DNA of 64,000 bases from NCBI RefSeq assembly GCF_009914335.1, contig NZ_CP043925.1, positions 1,054,001 through 1,118,000 of the forward strand. Direction: 5' to 3'. This stretch comes from Proteus columbae. GTDB taxonomy: Bacteria; Pseudomonadota; Gammaproteobacteria; Enterobacterales; Enterobacteriaceae. Under the pieces are notes generated by a model. It had not been told where the DNA came from, did not search any database, and was given only the letters and a program-made list of their open reading frames with translations. Positions 1 through 8,579 of the stretch are shown piece after piece; the first letter of the stretch is position 1, and each line of letters starts with the position of its first letter. A program made the position numbers and the translations under genes.

Positions 1-426
1 AAGATGAAGTGCAAGATCAGTATCACCCTGTGCAAGCGTGAGAGCCACCATGCAAACGCGATCTTCATAGCGCTCAAGGTAGCGCTCGCCATCAAATGTT
101 TTTAAGGTGTAACTGGTGTAATACTTAAAAGCGCCAAGGAACGATTGAAAGCGAAACTTTTTGCTATAAGCATGTTTGAATAGCTGTTTGATAAAGGCAA
201 ATTCATACTGTTCTAACACTTGAGCTTCGTAATAGTGTTGTTGAACTAAGAATTCTAATTTTTCTCTTAGATCATGAAAAAATACTGTGTTTTGATTTAC
301 ATGCTGACGAAAAAAATGGTGTGTCGCTAATTTGTCTTTATCAAACTGAATATTACCTTGATCATCATAGAGATTTAGCATGGCATTCAATGCATGGTAA
401 TCCAGTTGTTCTGTTGATTGTGTCAT
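1..426 (-). CDS. nrdE: Class Ib ribonucleotide reductase alpha subunit NrdE (N-terminal part, cut by window edge)
   Basis: The first 142 codons of a minus-strand gene that runs off the left edge. NrdE is the catalytic subunit of the manganese/iron class Ib ribonucleotide reductase, which reduces ribonucleoside diphosphates to deoxyribonucleotides in the cytoplasm. The visible residues match the NrdE N-terminus, including [13 protein letters not shown] near residue 9, [21 protein letters not shown] near residues 91-110 and [10 protein letters not shown] near 126-135. The ATG at 424-426 lies five bases beyond the end of nrdI, so it sits third in an nrdH-nrdI-nrdE operon; nrdF is presumably next, outside the window. 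The catalytic cysteines are outside the window, so integrity of the gene cannot be judged. Confidence 0.93.
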   Translation of the reverse strand, partial: MTQSTEQLDYHALNAMLNLYDDQGNIQFDKDKLATHHFFRQHVNQNTVFFHDLREKLEFLVQQHYYEAQVLEQYEFAFIKQLFKHAYSKKFRFQSFLGAFKYYTSYTLKTFDGERYLERYEDRVCMVALTLAQGDTDLALHL

Positions 427-431
427 GTTAA

Positions 432-851
432 TTATCTCGTGACGCATTGGTCAGTAAGGCTTGACCAAAATGTGCTTAAACCTGTTTTTACGCGGTTTAC
501 ATCTTCTGGCGTACCTAATAATTCAAATCGATACAAAAAAGGAATTTGGCATTTTTGTGCAATAATATCGCCTGCTAATCCGTAAGCTGCACCAAAGTTA
601 GTATTTCCAGAAGCAATGACTCCACGTATTAATTGACGGTTTTCAGGAATATTTAAAAACTGAATAACCGCTTTAGGCACTGCACCTTTAGCACCACCGC
701 CGCCATAAGTTGGGCAAAGCAACACAAAAGGTTGTGTTGCAAGCAAGGTTTCATCTTCAATAATTCTGGTCGCCTTTAAATTGAGCTTTTGTACAAAGCG
801 ATGGCAGTTTTCAGAACGACTTGAAAAATAGATCAAAGGTGCAGTTTGCAT
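432..851 (-). CDS. nrdI: NrdI flavodoxin-like protein
   Basis: A 139-residue protein of the NrdI family. NrdI is a small flavoprotein that supplies the oxidant needed to assemble the dimanganese-tyrosyl radical cofactor of NrdF. The FMN phosphate loop of flavodoxins is recognisable at the N-terminus (residues about 6-14, YFSSRSENC), followed by the family signature PTYGGGG (about 48-54) and ASGNTNFG (about 81-88). It lies between nrdH (11 bases upstream) and nrdE (five bases downstream), the usual order in enterobacteria, and is probably expressed only with them, under NrdR and Fur control from the promoter before nrdH. Confidence 0.95.
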   Translation of the reverse strand: MQTAPLIYFSSRSENCHRFVQKLNLKATRIIEDETLLATQPFVLLCPTYGGGGAKGAVPKAVIQFLNIPENRQLIRGVIASGNTNFGAAYGLAGDIIAQKCQIPFLYRFELLGTPEDVNRVKTGLSTFWSSLTDQCVTR

Positions 852-862
852 GAGATGCTCCT

Positions 863-1087
863 TTAGAGCGTGATCTGTCTGATTTTATCAGGGCAGAAAC
901 CCGACCAATGTTGTTCACCGTGAACAACTACAGGTACTTGGCGATATCCCATAGAAACAATGTGAGCGAGGGCTTGTGTATCTTTGGTGAGATCAACTGC
1001 AACAAACGGAATATTTTTCTGTTTTAAGGCGCGTTCTGTGGCACTGCATTGAACGCAATTCGGTTTGGTATAGAGGATAACAGACAT
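863..1087 (-). CDS. nrdH: NrdH glutaredoxin-like redoxin
   Basis: A 74-residue redoxin, the dedicated electron donor for the NrdEF ribonucleotide reductase. The active-site motif C-V-Q-C is at residues 11-14 after a short N-terminal beta strand, and a VPVV segment (cis-proline loop) follows near residues 52-55. NrdH looks like glutaredoxin but is reduced by thioredoxin reductase. It is the first gene of the nrdHIE(F) operon; upstream lie two NrdR-like boxes (1151-1166 and 1182-1197) and a Fur-like box (1209-1227). The length agrees with the family (E. coli 81). Confidence 0.95.
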   Translation of the reverse strand: MSVILYTKPNCVQCSATERALKQKNIPFVAVDLTKDTQALAHIVSMGYRQVPVVVHGEQHWSGFCPDKIRQITL

Positions 1088-1150
1088 AAAAATAACCCTT
1101 ATAAAAATATGGATGTGTCTGTTTTCACATCCATAATGAGAAGTCCTTAA

Positions 1151-1166
1151 ATACTATATATAGATT
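1151..1166. promoter_or_regulatory. NrdR box, distal
   Basis: Sequence ATACTATATATAGATT matches 13 of 16 positions of the NrdR consensus acaCwAtATaTwgtgt. It lies 31 bases (start to start, three helical turns) from a second box at 1182-1197, the paired arrangement expected for cooperative NrdR binding at ribonucleotide reductase promoters. Confidence 0.7.
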
Positions 1167-1181
1167 TATTTATTTTCAACC

Positions 1182-1197
1182 ACACAATATATGGTGA
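1182..1197. promoter_or_regulatory. NrdR box, proximal partner
   Basis: Sequence ACACAATATATGGTGA matches 14 of 16 positions of the NrdR consensus. NrdR is an ATP/dATP-binding repressor of ribonucleotide reductase operons. The position, about 95 bases before the nrdH start, and the pairing with 1151-1166 support the call. Confidence 0.75.
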
Positions 1198-1208
1198 TTT
1201 TCATTTTT

Positions 1209-1227
1209 GATAATGATTATCATTAAA
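1209..1227. promoter_or_regulatory. Fur box upstream of nrdHIE
   Basis: GATAATGATTATCATTAAA agrees with 16 of 19 positions of the classical Fur consensus GATAATGATAATCATTATC. Iron repression of nrdHIEF by Fur is known in E. coli. The site lies about 120 bases upstream of nrdH and about 145 bases upstream of the divergent ogt gene, so it could affect either, but nrdH is the known target type. Confidence 0.8.
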
Positions 1228-1370
1228 ATTAAATAGTTAGTGAATTAATTTTATTTTTAGATCGCTCGATTGATCAATTTTTATTAGATATACGAGTAAT
1301 TAGATGATTGCTTTACCAATCAAGCATGATTTAATCTTGTTATTAAAGACAAATCAGCAGAGAAAACATT

Positions 1371-1844
1371 ATGTACCAAGACTATCTCGATGCACCGAAA
1401 GGATTTCCAAAACCCTATATCTCTATCACTGCAAATGAAAAAGGGATCACAAGTCTCTATTTTGTGAATGATAAAGAGGTTGCTGTAAACACAAGCCCCG
1501 TGATTAACCAATGTATGCAACAATTAAAAGAGTATTTTGCGGGTAAACGCACGACGTTTTCAGTGCCATTAGCGCCTGAAGGAACTGAATTTCAAAGCCG
1601 TGTTTGGAAGACATTACAGACAATCCCTTATGGTGAAATTTGGAGCTATAAAAAATTAGCGCTTACATTAGGTTCGATCAATTATTGCAGAGCGGTAGGA
1701 ATGGCAAACTCGCGCAATCCAATTTCTTTAATTATTCCTTGCCACCGAGTGATTGGTCATAACGGTAAGTTGGTCGGCTATACTGGTGGATTAGATATTA
1801 AGCGTTGGCTACTTCACTATGAAAAAGTAGAAATTGATGAATAG
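1371..1844 (+). CDS. ogt: Methylated-DNA--protein-cysteine methyltransferase Ogt
   Basis: A 157-residue suicide repair protein that transfers alkyl groups from O6-alkylguanine (and O4-alkylthymine) in DNA to its own cysteine. The catalytic motif I-P-C-H-R-V is at residues 122-127 with the acceptor Cys124, and the helix-turn-helix segment with the RAVG arginine finger is at about 107-110. The length fits Ogt (E. coli 171) and there is no Ada-type regulatory domain. The gene is divergent from nrdHIE and is followed by a cold-shock gene on the same strand; the 197-base gap suggests separate transcription. Confidence 0.93.
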   Translation: MYQDYLDAPKGFPKPYISITANEKGITSLYFVNDKEVAVNTSPVINQCMQQLKEYFAGKRTTFSVPLAPEGTEFQSRVWKTLQTIPYGEIWSYKKLALTLGSINYCRAVGMANSRNPISLIIPCHRVIGHNGKLVGYTGGLDIKRWLLHYEKVEIDE

Positions 1845-2041
1845 TTCAGATTGTAAGTATTAAGTATTGTTTCTTAAGTGAACTATGCGTTAAGGCATGG
1901 GATTTGTCTGAATATTAATCATTTGGCAGAAAAAAAATGTGAGTTTCGTGATCTAGACTGTGGACAGGGAATCATCATTTTTGTTTTACTATAGCCAACG
2001 CAAAACGCTTGCGTTTATTTTCTATTTTAAAGGTAAACTTG

Positions 2042-2251
2042 ATGTCTAAATTAAAAGGTAACGTTAAGTGGTTTAACGAAACTAAAGGTTTTGGTTTTAT
2101 CACTCCAGAAGATGGCAGCAAAGATGTATTTGTACACTTTTCCGCTATTACATCAGAAGGCTTTAAAACCCTTGCTGAAGGTCAAAAAGTAGAGTTTGAA
2201 GTTACTGACGGCGCGAAAGGGCCATCTGCTGCAAACGTTGTCGCTATCTAA
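2042..2251 (+). CDS. cspE: Cold-shock family protein CspE/CspC type
   Basis: A 69-residue single cold-shock domain that binds single-stranded nucleic acids and acts as an RNA chaperone or transcription antiterminator. RNP1 (KGFGFI) is at about residues 15-20 and RNP2 (VFVHF) at about 29-33. The open frame extends upstream to 2009, but the ATG at 2042 is chosen because AAGG lies just before it and because the family begins with MSKLKG. The position beside crcB matches the E. coli cspE neighbourhood, which is why I prefer CspE over CspC. A tandem set of terminator-like hairpins follows. Confidence 0.9.
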   Translation: MSKLKGNVKWFNETKGFGFITPEDGSKDVFVHFSAITSEGFKTLAEGQKVEFEVTDGAKGPSAANVVAI

Positions 2252-2272
2252 TTAACGACTTCTTTGAGACAG

Positions 2273-2384
2273 TAAAAACCCGTTTTTTAACGGGTTTTTA
2301 TATTTCTAGAGCAAAACCTGTTTTTTAACGGGTTTTTATATACCTAGAGCAAAGCTCGTTTTTTAACGATTTTTACATTCCGAG
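2273..2384 (+). terminator. Tandem array of three terminator-like hairpins
   Basis: Three consecutive units of about 34-40 bases (2273-2312, 2313-2350, 2351-2384) share the core of a cytosine-rich arm, a run of six T and AACGGGTTTTT. Unit 1 forms a perfect 11-bp stem (AAAAACCCGTT with AACGGGTTTTT). Units 2 and 3 are decayed copies with weaker stems. The array follows cspE and faces the end of crcB, so it probably stops transcription from both sides. Confidence 0.8.
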
Positions 2385-2386
2385 TA

Positions 2387-2761
2387 TTAGATCTCTCGTA
2401 GTAACCAAAACGCAAAAGCGGTCATTAAAAATGAACCCGCCAAGTTAGCGCCCATCGTACTTAATGCCCATCCTATCTTTCCTTCAGTTAAGAGTGCGAC
2501 AACTTCGACGGAAAAGGTTGAAAATGTTGTCAAACCGCCACAAAAGCCTGTAGTTAGCATAATTTTCCAAATAGGATCAATATGTGGCGCTTTGCTAAAC
2601 CAAGCGATACCAAAGGCAATAATAAAAGCACCAATGCAGTTCGCAATAAAGGTGCCCGTAGCAAAATGAGGAAAAATAGAATTTAGGCGGTAGCTAATCA
2701 GCCAGCGCAATACGCTACCTAAACCACCACCTATAAATACAGCAATTGCAATGTTAAGCAT
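2387..2761 (-). CDS. crcB: Fluoride ion exporter CrcB (Fluc)
   Basis: A 124-residue inner-membrane protein with four predicted transmembrane helices. Fluc proteins work as antiparallel dimers forming fluoride-selective channels. Family motifs are visible: [10 protein letters not shown] near residues 11-20 and [14 protein letters not shown] near 70-84, which contains the pore phenylalanine and threonine/serine residues. It lies 13 bases downstream of lipA on the same strand, so it may be co-transcribed with it. The E. coli genes tatE and ybeM, which sit between lipA and crcB there, are absent here. Confidence 0.93.
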   Translation of the reverse strand: MLNIAIAVFIGGGLGSVLRWLISYRLNSIFPHFATGTFIANCIGAFIIAFGIAWFSKAPHIDPIWKIMLTTGFCGGLTTFSTFSVEVVALLTEGKIGWALSTMGANLAGSFLMTAFAFWLLREI

Positions 2762-2774
2762 GAGAGATTAATTG

Positions 2775-3740
2775 TTATTTAACCTCAATCCCTTGAGCTT
2801 GAAGATCAGCATGATAAGACGAGCGAACAAACGGCCCACAAGCTGCATGGGTAAAGCCCATCGCAAGTGCTTGCTCTTTCATATATTCAAACTCATCAGG
2901 ACTGACGTAGCGTTGAACAGGAAGATGGTGACGACTTGGCTGTAAATATTGCCCTAATGTCAGCATCGTTACCCCATGTTTACGCAGATCACGCATAACG
3001 TCAATAATTTCTTCGTTGGTTTCCCCAAGACCGACCATTAAACCCGACTTAGTGGGAATGTCTGGGTGAGCTTGCTTAAAACGCTCTAACAATGTCAATG
3101 ACCATTGATAGTTAGCACCTGGACGTACTTGACGATAAACGCGAGGAACGTTCTCTAAGTTATGGTTGAAGACATCAGGTGGTGTGTCTGTGAGGATCTC
3201 AAGAGCTTTATCCATACGACCACGGAAGTCAGGGACTAATGTTTCAATACGGATCGTTGGATTTTTTGCACGAATTGCAGCAATACAATCAGCAAAATGT
3301 TGAGCACCGCCATCACGTAAATCATCGCGGTCTACGGAAGTAATTACGACGTAGCGTAACCCCATATCTTTAATCGTCTGAGCGAGTTTTTCTGGCTCTT
3401 GCGGATCGGGGGCATTTGGGCGGCCATGAGCAACATCGCAGAATGGGCAACGGCGTGTACAGATTGCACCCAAGATCATAAAGGTTGCTGTTCCGTGGTT
3501 AAAGCATTCTGCAAGGTTAGGACAAGAGGCTTCTTCACAGACGGAATGAAGACCATTTTTACGCATTGCTGCTTTGATACCCTGAATTTTACTTGAGTCA
3601 GCGGGTAACTTTATTTTCATCCAATCAGGTTTGCGTAGCAGTTGTTCACGTTCTGTAGCGACTGTTTTAACAGGAATAAGTGCCATTTTATCGGCGTCGC
3701 GATATTTAACTCCGCGTTCCATCTGAATAGGTTTACTCAT
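2775..3740 (-). CDS. lipA: Lipoyl synthase LipA
   Basis: A 321-residue radical SAM enzyme that inserts two sulfurs into protein-bound octanoyl groups to make lipoyl cofactors of pyruvate and 2-oxoglutarate dehydrogenases and the glycine cleavage system. Both iron-sulfur cluster motifs are intact: Cys68, Cys73, Cys79 for the auxiliary sacrificial cluster and Cys94, Cys98, Cys101 (CxxxCxxC) for the radical SAM cluster. The length equals that of E. coli. It is downstream of lipB with a 101-base gap; the ybeF regulator found between them in E. coli is missing. Confidence 0.97.
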   Translation of the reverse strand: MSKPIQMERGVKYRDADKMALIPVKTVATEREQLLRKPDWMKIKLPADSSKIQGIKAAMRKNGLHSVCEEASCPNLAECFNHGTATFMILGAICTRRCPFCDVAHGRPNAPDPQEPEKLAQTIKDMGLRYVVITSVDRDDLRDGGAQHFADCIAAIRAKNPTIRIETLVPDFRGRMDKALEILTDTPPDVFNHNLENVPRVYRQVRPGANYQWSLTLLERFKQAHPDIPTKSGLMVGLGETNEEIIDVMRDLRKHGVTMLTLGQYLQPSRHHLPVQRYVSPDEFEYMKEQALAMGFTHAACGPFVRSSYHADLQAQGIEVK

Positions 3741-3841
3741 AATTGTGCCAGTTCCAGTTATCTAGAGTGATTAACACGATGTGACTGAGGTAATCAGGGT
3801 TTTAAAAAAATATGACAAATGTTAAAAAAATTATAGCATTT

Positions 3842-4486
3842 TTATTGCTGTGGTTGGAATCCTAGTTGTGTACAAAAATGCTTAACTAATAACGGTGCTA
3901 CCTGTGTCGTTGTCGTATTTGGTGCAAAATCAATTAACTGCGTCATTTTTAGATCAGAATAACCACAAGGATTTATTCGTGCAAAAGGGGATAAATCCAT
4001 ATCGATATTGAGCGCAAGCCCATGAAAGGAGCAACCTTTACGAATGCGTAATCCTAAAGAGCAAATTTTATCACCCTTTACATAAACGCCGGGCGCATCA
4101 ACACGAGCATAAGCTTCTACATTAAACTCCGCTAGCGTATCAATAACGGTGTTTTCAAGAGCGGTGACTAATTGACGAACACCTACATGATTGCGTTTTA
4201 AATCAATTAAAACATACATTACTTGTTGACCGGGGCCATGATAAGTCACTTGACCACCACGATCAGATTGAATAACAGGAATAGACCCCGTATTTAATAA
4301 GTGTTCAGCTTTACCTGCTTGGCCTTGGGTAAAAACCTGTTCATGTTGAACGAGCCATATTTCATCAGGTGTGTGACTTTCCCGTTTTTCCGTAAACTGA
4401 TGCATAGAATCAGAAACCGGTAAATAGGGTTTCACACCTAATTGGCGAATAATGATTGTCTTGTCTTGCACCGTGAAAATCTTCAT
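3842..4486 (-). CDS. lipB: Octanoyltransferase LipB
   Basis: A 214-residue enzyme that moves octanoate from acyl carrier protein to lipoyl domains, the step before LipA. The catalytic cysteine is Cys174 (INPCG) with the partner lysine Lys140 (GDKICSLG), and the substrate-loop segment [11 protein letters not shown] is at about 78-88. The ATG at 4486 follows the reading of the family start. It lies 165 bases downstream of ybeD, with a terminator-like hairpin (4594-4625) between them. Confidence 0.96.
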   Translation of the reverse strand: MKIFTVQDKTIIIRQLGVKPYLPVSDSMHQFTEKRESHTPDEIWLVQHEQVFTQGQAGKAEHLLNTGSIPVIQSDRGGQVTYHGPGQQVMYVLIDLKRNHVGVRQLVTALENTVIDTLAEFNVEAYARVDAPGVYVKGDKICSLGLRIRKGCSFHGLALNIDMDLSPFARINPCGYSDLKMTQLIDFAPNTTTTQVAPLLVKHFCTQLGFQPQQ

Positions 4487-4593
4487 TTGTAGCGTAATTG
4501 TGAAGAGCAGTATAACGCTCCAGTAAATGAACTACCAGATTGAGATGTTTTTTTTCCTCGGTAGGATGAAAAATGAAGGGATGCAGAATAAGA

Positions 4594-4625
4594 AAAAGCG
4601 CCTTAAAATGATAAAAGGCGCTTTT
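4594..4625. terminator. Hairpin after ybeD, bidirectional
   Basis: AAAAGCGCCTT pairs perfectly with AAGGCGCTTTT over 11 bp with a 10-base loop. It lies just past the stop of ybeD on the minus strand and precedes lipB, so it probably limits read-through from the dacA-ybeD side. Confidence 0.75.
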
Positions 4626-4651
4626 AAAAAGTTATCTATTAAAAGAAGAGA

Positions 4652-4918
4652 TTACAGAACCATACGTACCAGTTCAAGTTCACCTAATTCTTTATATAAC
4701 GTTTCTACTTGATCGATATGAGTTGCGTTGATGGTAATAGAAACAGAGTGGTAATTACCTTTGCTACTTGGTTTCACTGAAGGTGTGTAATCACCAGGAG
4801 CGTGGCGTTGAATAACTTCAACGACTTGATCCACTAATTCTGGTTTTGCGTGCCCCATCACTTTATAAGTGAAAGAACATGGGAACTCTAACAGTTCGTT
4901 TAATTTTGTTTTCATCAT
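4652..4918 (-). CDS. ybeD: YbeD-like DUF493 protein
   Basis: An 88-residue cytoplasmic protein of the DUF493 (YbeD) family, one residue longer than in E. coli. The fold is ACT-like (beta-alpha-beta), and the family motifs [11 protein letters not shown] (about 12-22) and [11 protein letters not shown] (about 46-56) are visible. A function is not established; the constant association with lipB and dacA across enterobacteria suggests a regulatory role, but this is inference. No membrane segment or signal peptide is present. Confidence 0.9.
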   Translation of the reverse strand: MMKTKLNELLEFPCSFTYKVMGHAKPELVDQVVEVIQRHAPGDYTPSVKPSSKGNYHSVSITINATHIDQVETLYKELGELELVRMVL

Positions 4919-4985
4919 AATGTAATTCCTTAAGACAACAGGTGCTGTTGTTTTAATAATTTATGTCTACACCTAATCTTAGCAA

Positions 4986-5020
4986 ATAAAAAGCGCATTC
5001 CTTAAATAATAAGGAATGCG
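4986..5020 (-). terminator. Terminator-like hairpin between dacA and ybeD
   Basis: CGCATTCCTT (from 4994) pairs with AAGGAATGCG (ending 5020). On the minus strand the hairpin is followed by CTTTTTATTT, a T-rich tail, as expected for intrinsic termination after dacA. Confidence 0.7.
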
Positions 5021-5115
5021 ATACTGGTAATTAGGGTAAATATGGAAATGGTAAATGTGTTTGTGCCAATATCTAGATAATAGTTATATGTGGTCACATT
5101 TACCTTTTTCAAGCC

Positions 5116-6327
5116 TTAGCCAAACCAGTGTGAGAATAATAATTTGATGTAGTCGATAATACGACTAAAAAAGCCACCTTCTTTTACTTCATTCATCACA
5201 ACAAGTGGACGTTGTTCAATAACTTGACCATCAAGTTGGAAATTAATTGTTCCCACAACTTGGTTTTTGGACACTGGTGCATGTAATTCTACATTATCAA
5301 GAACATAGCTTGCTTTTAAATCTTTTAAACGACCACGAGGAATAGTTAAATAAACATCTTTATCTACCCCTAATTGCACTTTATCTGTTTCGCCATACCA
5401 GATAGGCTCAGCAGCGAATTCTTTACCCACTTGCAATGGTTTTACGGTTTCAAAGAAACGGAAACCCCAAGTGAGTAATTTTTTACTTTCGGCATCACGA
5501 CCTTTAGATGAGTGACCACCCATAACCGCAGAAATTAAACGCATATCGCCTTCGGTTGCGGAAGCGACAAGGTTATAGCCAGCAGATGCAGTATGGCCTG
5601 TTTTAATACCATCAACGTTTAAACTGGTATCCCACAACAAACCATTTCGGTTAGTTTGGCGGATATTGTTGTAGGTGTACTCTTTTTCTTTATAGATAGC
5701 ATACTCATCAGGTACATCACGAATTAATGCTGCACCAATTAGCGCCATATCGCGAGCCGAACTGTATTGTCCTGGGGCATCAAGACCATGAACGGTTTGG
5801 AATTGTGTATTCTGTAAACCTAGGCGTTTAACGTAATCGTTCATCATGGTTACAAACGTATCTTGGCTGCCCGCAACATAAGAGGCCATTGCAACACAAG
5901 CATCATTACCTGATTGTAAGTTAATGCCACGAGTTAACTGTGCAACTGTAACTTGATCACCCGGTTTTAAGAACATTAAAGAAGAGCCACGAAAAACAGG
6001 ATTACCCGTTGCCCATGCTTCTTCACCAATGGGTACGATATCGCTATTAGAGATTTTACCAGCACGAATAGATTGACCGATAACATAGCTGGTCATCATC
6101 TTGGTTAAACTTGCAGGATCACGGCGAACATCGGCATTCATTTCAGCCAGTACTTTCCCAGAATTATAATCAATAAGAATATAAGATTCGGCTTCGATAC
6201 TAGGAACAGCGGGTATCATTGTTTTTAGGGAATCTTCCGCAATACTTTGATGACTTACTGTGAGTAAAGCAAAAGTGGCACTTAATAGGCTTGTTCTTAG
6301 TAATTTTGCTGGGAGTATCTGTTTCAT
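5116..6327 (-). CDS. dacA: D-alanyl-D-alanine carboxypeptidase DacA (PBP5)
   Basis: A 403-residue penicillin-binding protein that trims the terminal D-Ala from peptidoglycan pentapeptides in the periplasm. A signal peptide (about residues 1-30, ending SIA) precedes the mature protein. The three catalytic motifs are intact: S73-L-T-K76, S139-G-N141 and K241-T-G243. The C-terminus ([15 protein letters not shown]) is the amphipathic helix that anchors PBP5 to the inner membrane. It lies downstream of rlpA and close to rodA and PBP2, a cell-shape cluster conserved in enterobacteria. Confidence 0.96.
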   Translation of the reverse strand: MKQILPAKLLRTSLLSATFALLTVSHQSIAEDSLKTMIPAVPSIEAESYILIDYNSGKVLAEMNADVRRDPASLTKMMTSYVIGQSIRAGKISNSDIVPIGEEAWATGNPVFRGSSLMFLKPGDQVTVAQLTRGINLQSGNDACVAMASYVAGSQDTFVTMMNDYVKRLGLQNTQFQTVHGLDAPGQYSSARDMALIGAALIRDVPDEYAIYKEKEYTYNNIRQTNRNGLLWDTSLNVDGIKTGHTASAGYNLVASATEGDMRLISAVMGGHSSKGRDAESKKLLTWGFRFFETVKPLQVGKEFAAEPIWYGETDKVQLGVDKDVYLTIPRGRLKDLKASYVLDNVELHAPVSKNQVVGTINFQLDGQVIEQRPLVVMNEVKEGGFFSRIIDYIKLLFSHWFG

Positions 6328-6449
6328 TCTGTTTGTTTAATCCGAAAATTCAGGGAAAAATAGGGACTGATAAATAAAATATCAGCAAATCCAGACGATT
6401 CTACGCTTGAATTTGCTGATATAAAAAGGATTTTACGTAAAATTATCCT

Positions 6450-7451
6450 TTATTGGGTAATAATAAAACCAGTGATATCTTTAACTTGTTTCAGCTTGCT
6501 TTTTATCACTTCGGCTTGATCCTTAGATGAATAAGGGCCGAGTTGCACTTTATATAATCCATCTGTTTTATTGATCACACCTTGGGTGCTAACTGATGAT
6601 GCTAAATCATCTAGCCAACGTTGTGCGTTATTTTCATTACTGAGAGCACCGACTTGAACATAAAAGCCTTGTGCTATGGCATTTGAGGATAATACTGGTT
6701 TTGGCGCTTTTGTTTCTGTCTCCACTGGAGCGGGCATTGGAACTGGCGCCGGTGTTGGAGTTTGGGCTGGAACTGGCGTTGGAGCAGGTGGCTCAACTGG
6801 CATATTGTTGTTGGTAGGCGTTGATGTCGTTAATGGCGCGGGCGTTGCTGGTTGGGCATTAAAATTAGGACGCTCAGGTAATGCCGTTGTTTTTTTCTCT
6901 ATCTGCGCACCATGTGTACCAATACCACTCATATGGCCAGTTTGGTCAACAACAATTCCTTCAATAAGCAATGGAGTTGTCGGCATTAAACGTAAGCTAT
7001 CAGAAACCGCTGGCGTAACTTGGATTTGTTTCCCATTAACATAGGGGCCTCGGTCGTTAATACGTACAACCATTGTGCGCCCATTGAGCAAGTTTGTGAT
7101 TTTCGCATAGCTTGGGATCGGTAATGTAGGATGCGCAGCGGCAAATTCATAGGGATTAACGCGCTCACCAATGGTAGTTAAACGACTCATCGCTAAACTA
7201 TCATAGACAACAGCTTCTCCTCGTTCACTGAAGTTTGCAGGATCAGTCACAATACGGTAAACCACCCCATTTTTTCGGTAATCTTGATTTGCCGTAGGGT
7301 GATAAGGCTCGTAACGTGGCTCAGCACCAAGAACACGTTGAGCTGGCACATTGGGTAATGGTGCTGGCTGTTTATTGGTATTTGGTTTATCAATAACACA
7401 CCCTGACAGTAGCAATGCACTGATACCAATCAAAACCCATTGCAGACGCAT
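6450..7451 (-). CDS. rlpA: Septal ring lytic transglycosylase lipoprotein RlpA
   Basis: A 333-residue outer-membrane lipoprotein. The lipobox LSGC puts the lipidated cysteine at Cys18. A double-psi beta-barrel domain is at about 60-160, then a long proline/threonine-rich linker (about 200-250, repeated P-x-P units), then a SPOR domain (about 260-333) that binds denuded glycan at the division site. In Pseudomonas RlpA cleaves stem-less glycan; whether this one is enzymatic is not certain. It lies 10 bases after rodA, so it belongs to the mrdA-mrdB-rlpA operon. Confidence 0.93.
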   Translation of the reverse strand: MRLQWVLIGISALLLSGCVIDKPNTNKQPAPLPNVPAQRVLGAEPRYEPYHPTANQDYRKNGVVYRIVTDPANFSERGEAVVYDSLAMSRLTTIGERVNPYEFAAAHPTLPIPSYAKITNLLNGRTMVVRINDRGPYVNGKQIQVTPAVSDSLRLMPTTPLLIEGIVVDQTGHMSGIGTHGAQIEKKTTALPERPNFNAQPATPAPLTTSTPTNNNMPVEPPAPTPVPAQTPTPAPVPMPAPVETETKAPKPVLSSNAIAQGFYVQVGALSNENNAQRWLDDLASSVSTQGVINKTDGLYKVQLGPYSSKDQAEVIKSKLKQVKDITGFIITQ

Positions 7452-7461
7452 AAAAACCTCA

Positions 7462-8574
7462 TTATAAACTTTTCGATAGTAGTTTTCGGTGTGTATGAAT
7501 CGACATCACGATACCAAACCCAGCCATTAACACAATAAGGGCGGAGCCTCCATAACTCATCAGCGGTAACGGAACACCCACAACAGGAAGGATGCCACTC
7601 ACCATTCCTATGTTGACAAAAACATAGACAAAGAAAATTAGCATTAATCCGCCAATCATTACTCTACCAAATGTATTTTGTGCTTTCGTTGCAAGGTAAA
7701 GACCTCGCGCAATTAAGAGTATATAAAGCGTTAGTAGTATCAAAACACCAATTAATCCGAGTTCTTCAGCCAATACAGCAAAAATAAAGTCTGTATGGCG
7801 CTCTGGTAAGAATTCTAATTGAGATTGAGTGCCTTGTAACCATCCTTTTCCATGTAATCCACCAGAACCAATGGCAATTTTAGATTGGATGATATGATAT
7901 CCTGCGCCAAGCGGGTCTGATTCGGGATCCAGAAGCATCATTACCCGTGCTTGCTGGTAATCATGCATGAGGAAAAACCAAAGTATGGGGATAAAGGCGG
8001 CAACAAGTACAATTGCGATAATAATAAGACGCCAGCTCATTCCAGCAAGGAAAAGAACAAATAGCCCTGAAGCAGCAACAAGAATGGATGTCCCCAAATC
8101 GGGCTGGGCTGCAACTAATAATGTTGGAACAAAAATAATGACCAGAGCAATGGCGGTATTACGTAACGTAGGTGGGCACACATCTCGATTCATAAATCGC
8201 GCCACCATCAAAGGAACGGCAATTTTAGCAATTTCTGAGGGCTGAAAACGTACAATACCTAAATCGAGCCAGCGTTGTGCTCCCTTGCTGATTTGTCCGA
8301 AAACATCAACGAGGATCAATAAGAGAACGCAAAAGAAAAAGAGATGAGGCGCCCAACTTTCATAAACTCGGGGTGGGATTTGTGCCATGATGATCATGAC
8401 CATAAATCCCATTGCAATTTGTCCTAACTTACGTTGCATCATTTCTGGATCTTGTCCGCTGGCACTCCACATAATAAATGCGCTGTATCCTAATAAAGCA
8501 ATAATGCAAAGTAAGAATAGAGGATCGATATGGATCCGTGTCCAGAAGGATTTTTTCTTGTTCTTTTCAGTCAT
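7462..8574 (-). CDS. mrdB: Peptidoglycan glycosyltransferase RodA (MrdB)
   Basis: A 370-residue SEDS-family polymerase with about ten transmembrane helices, equal in length to E. coli RodA. It polymerises lipid II into glycan strands during side-wall elongation together with PBP2. The SEDS signatures are visible, including [10 protein letters not shown], the large periplasmic loop starting near HDYQQARV, and [14 protein letters not shown] near the C-terminus. The gene starts five bases after the PBP2 stop, indicating translational coupling with its partner. Confidence 0.96.
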   Translation of the reverse strand: MTEKNKKKSFWTRIHIDPLFLLCIIALLGYSAFIMWSASGQDPEMMQRKLGQIAMGFMVMIIMAQIPPRVYESWAPHLFFFCVLLLILVDVFGQISKGAQRWLDLGIVRFQPSEIAKIAVPLMVARFMNRDVCPPTLRNTAIALVIIFVPTLLVAAQPDLGTSILVAASGLFVLFLAGMSWRLIIIAIVLVAAFIPILWFFLMHDYQQARVMMLLDPESDPLGAGYHIIQSKIAIGSGGLHGKGWLQGTQSQLEFLPERHTDFIFAVLAEELGLIGVLILLTLYILLIARGLYLATKAQNTFGRVMIGGLMLIFFVYVFVNIGMVSGILPVVGVPLPLMSYGGSALIVLMAGFGIVMSIHTHRKLLSKSL

Positions 8575-8579
8575 GAGTA

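Noticed and set aside
2762..2774. Possible fluoride riboswitch before crcB
   Set aside because: Only 13 bases separate crcB from lipA, too short for the aptamer.
6676..7044. 122-codon open frame on the plus strand, rich in glycine and valine
   Set aside because: It is antisense to the proline-rich linker of rlpA; the composition is simply the complement of proline and threonine codons.
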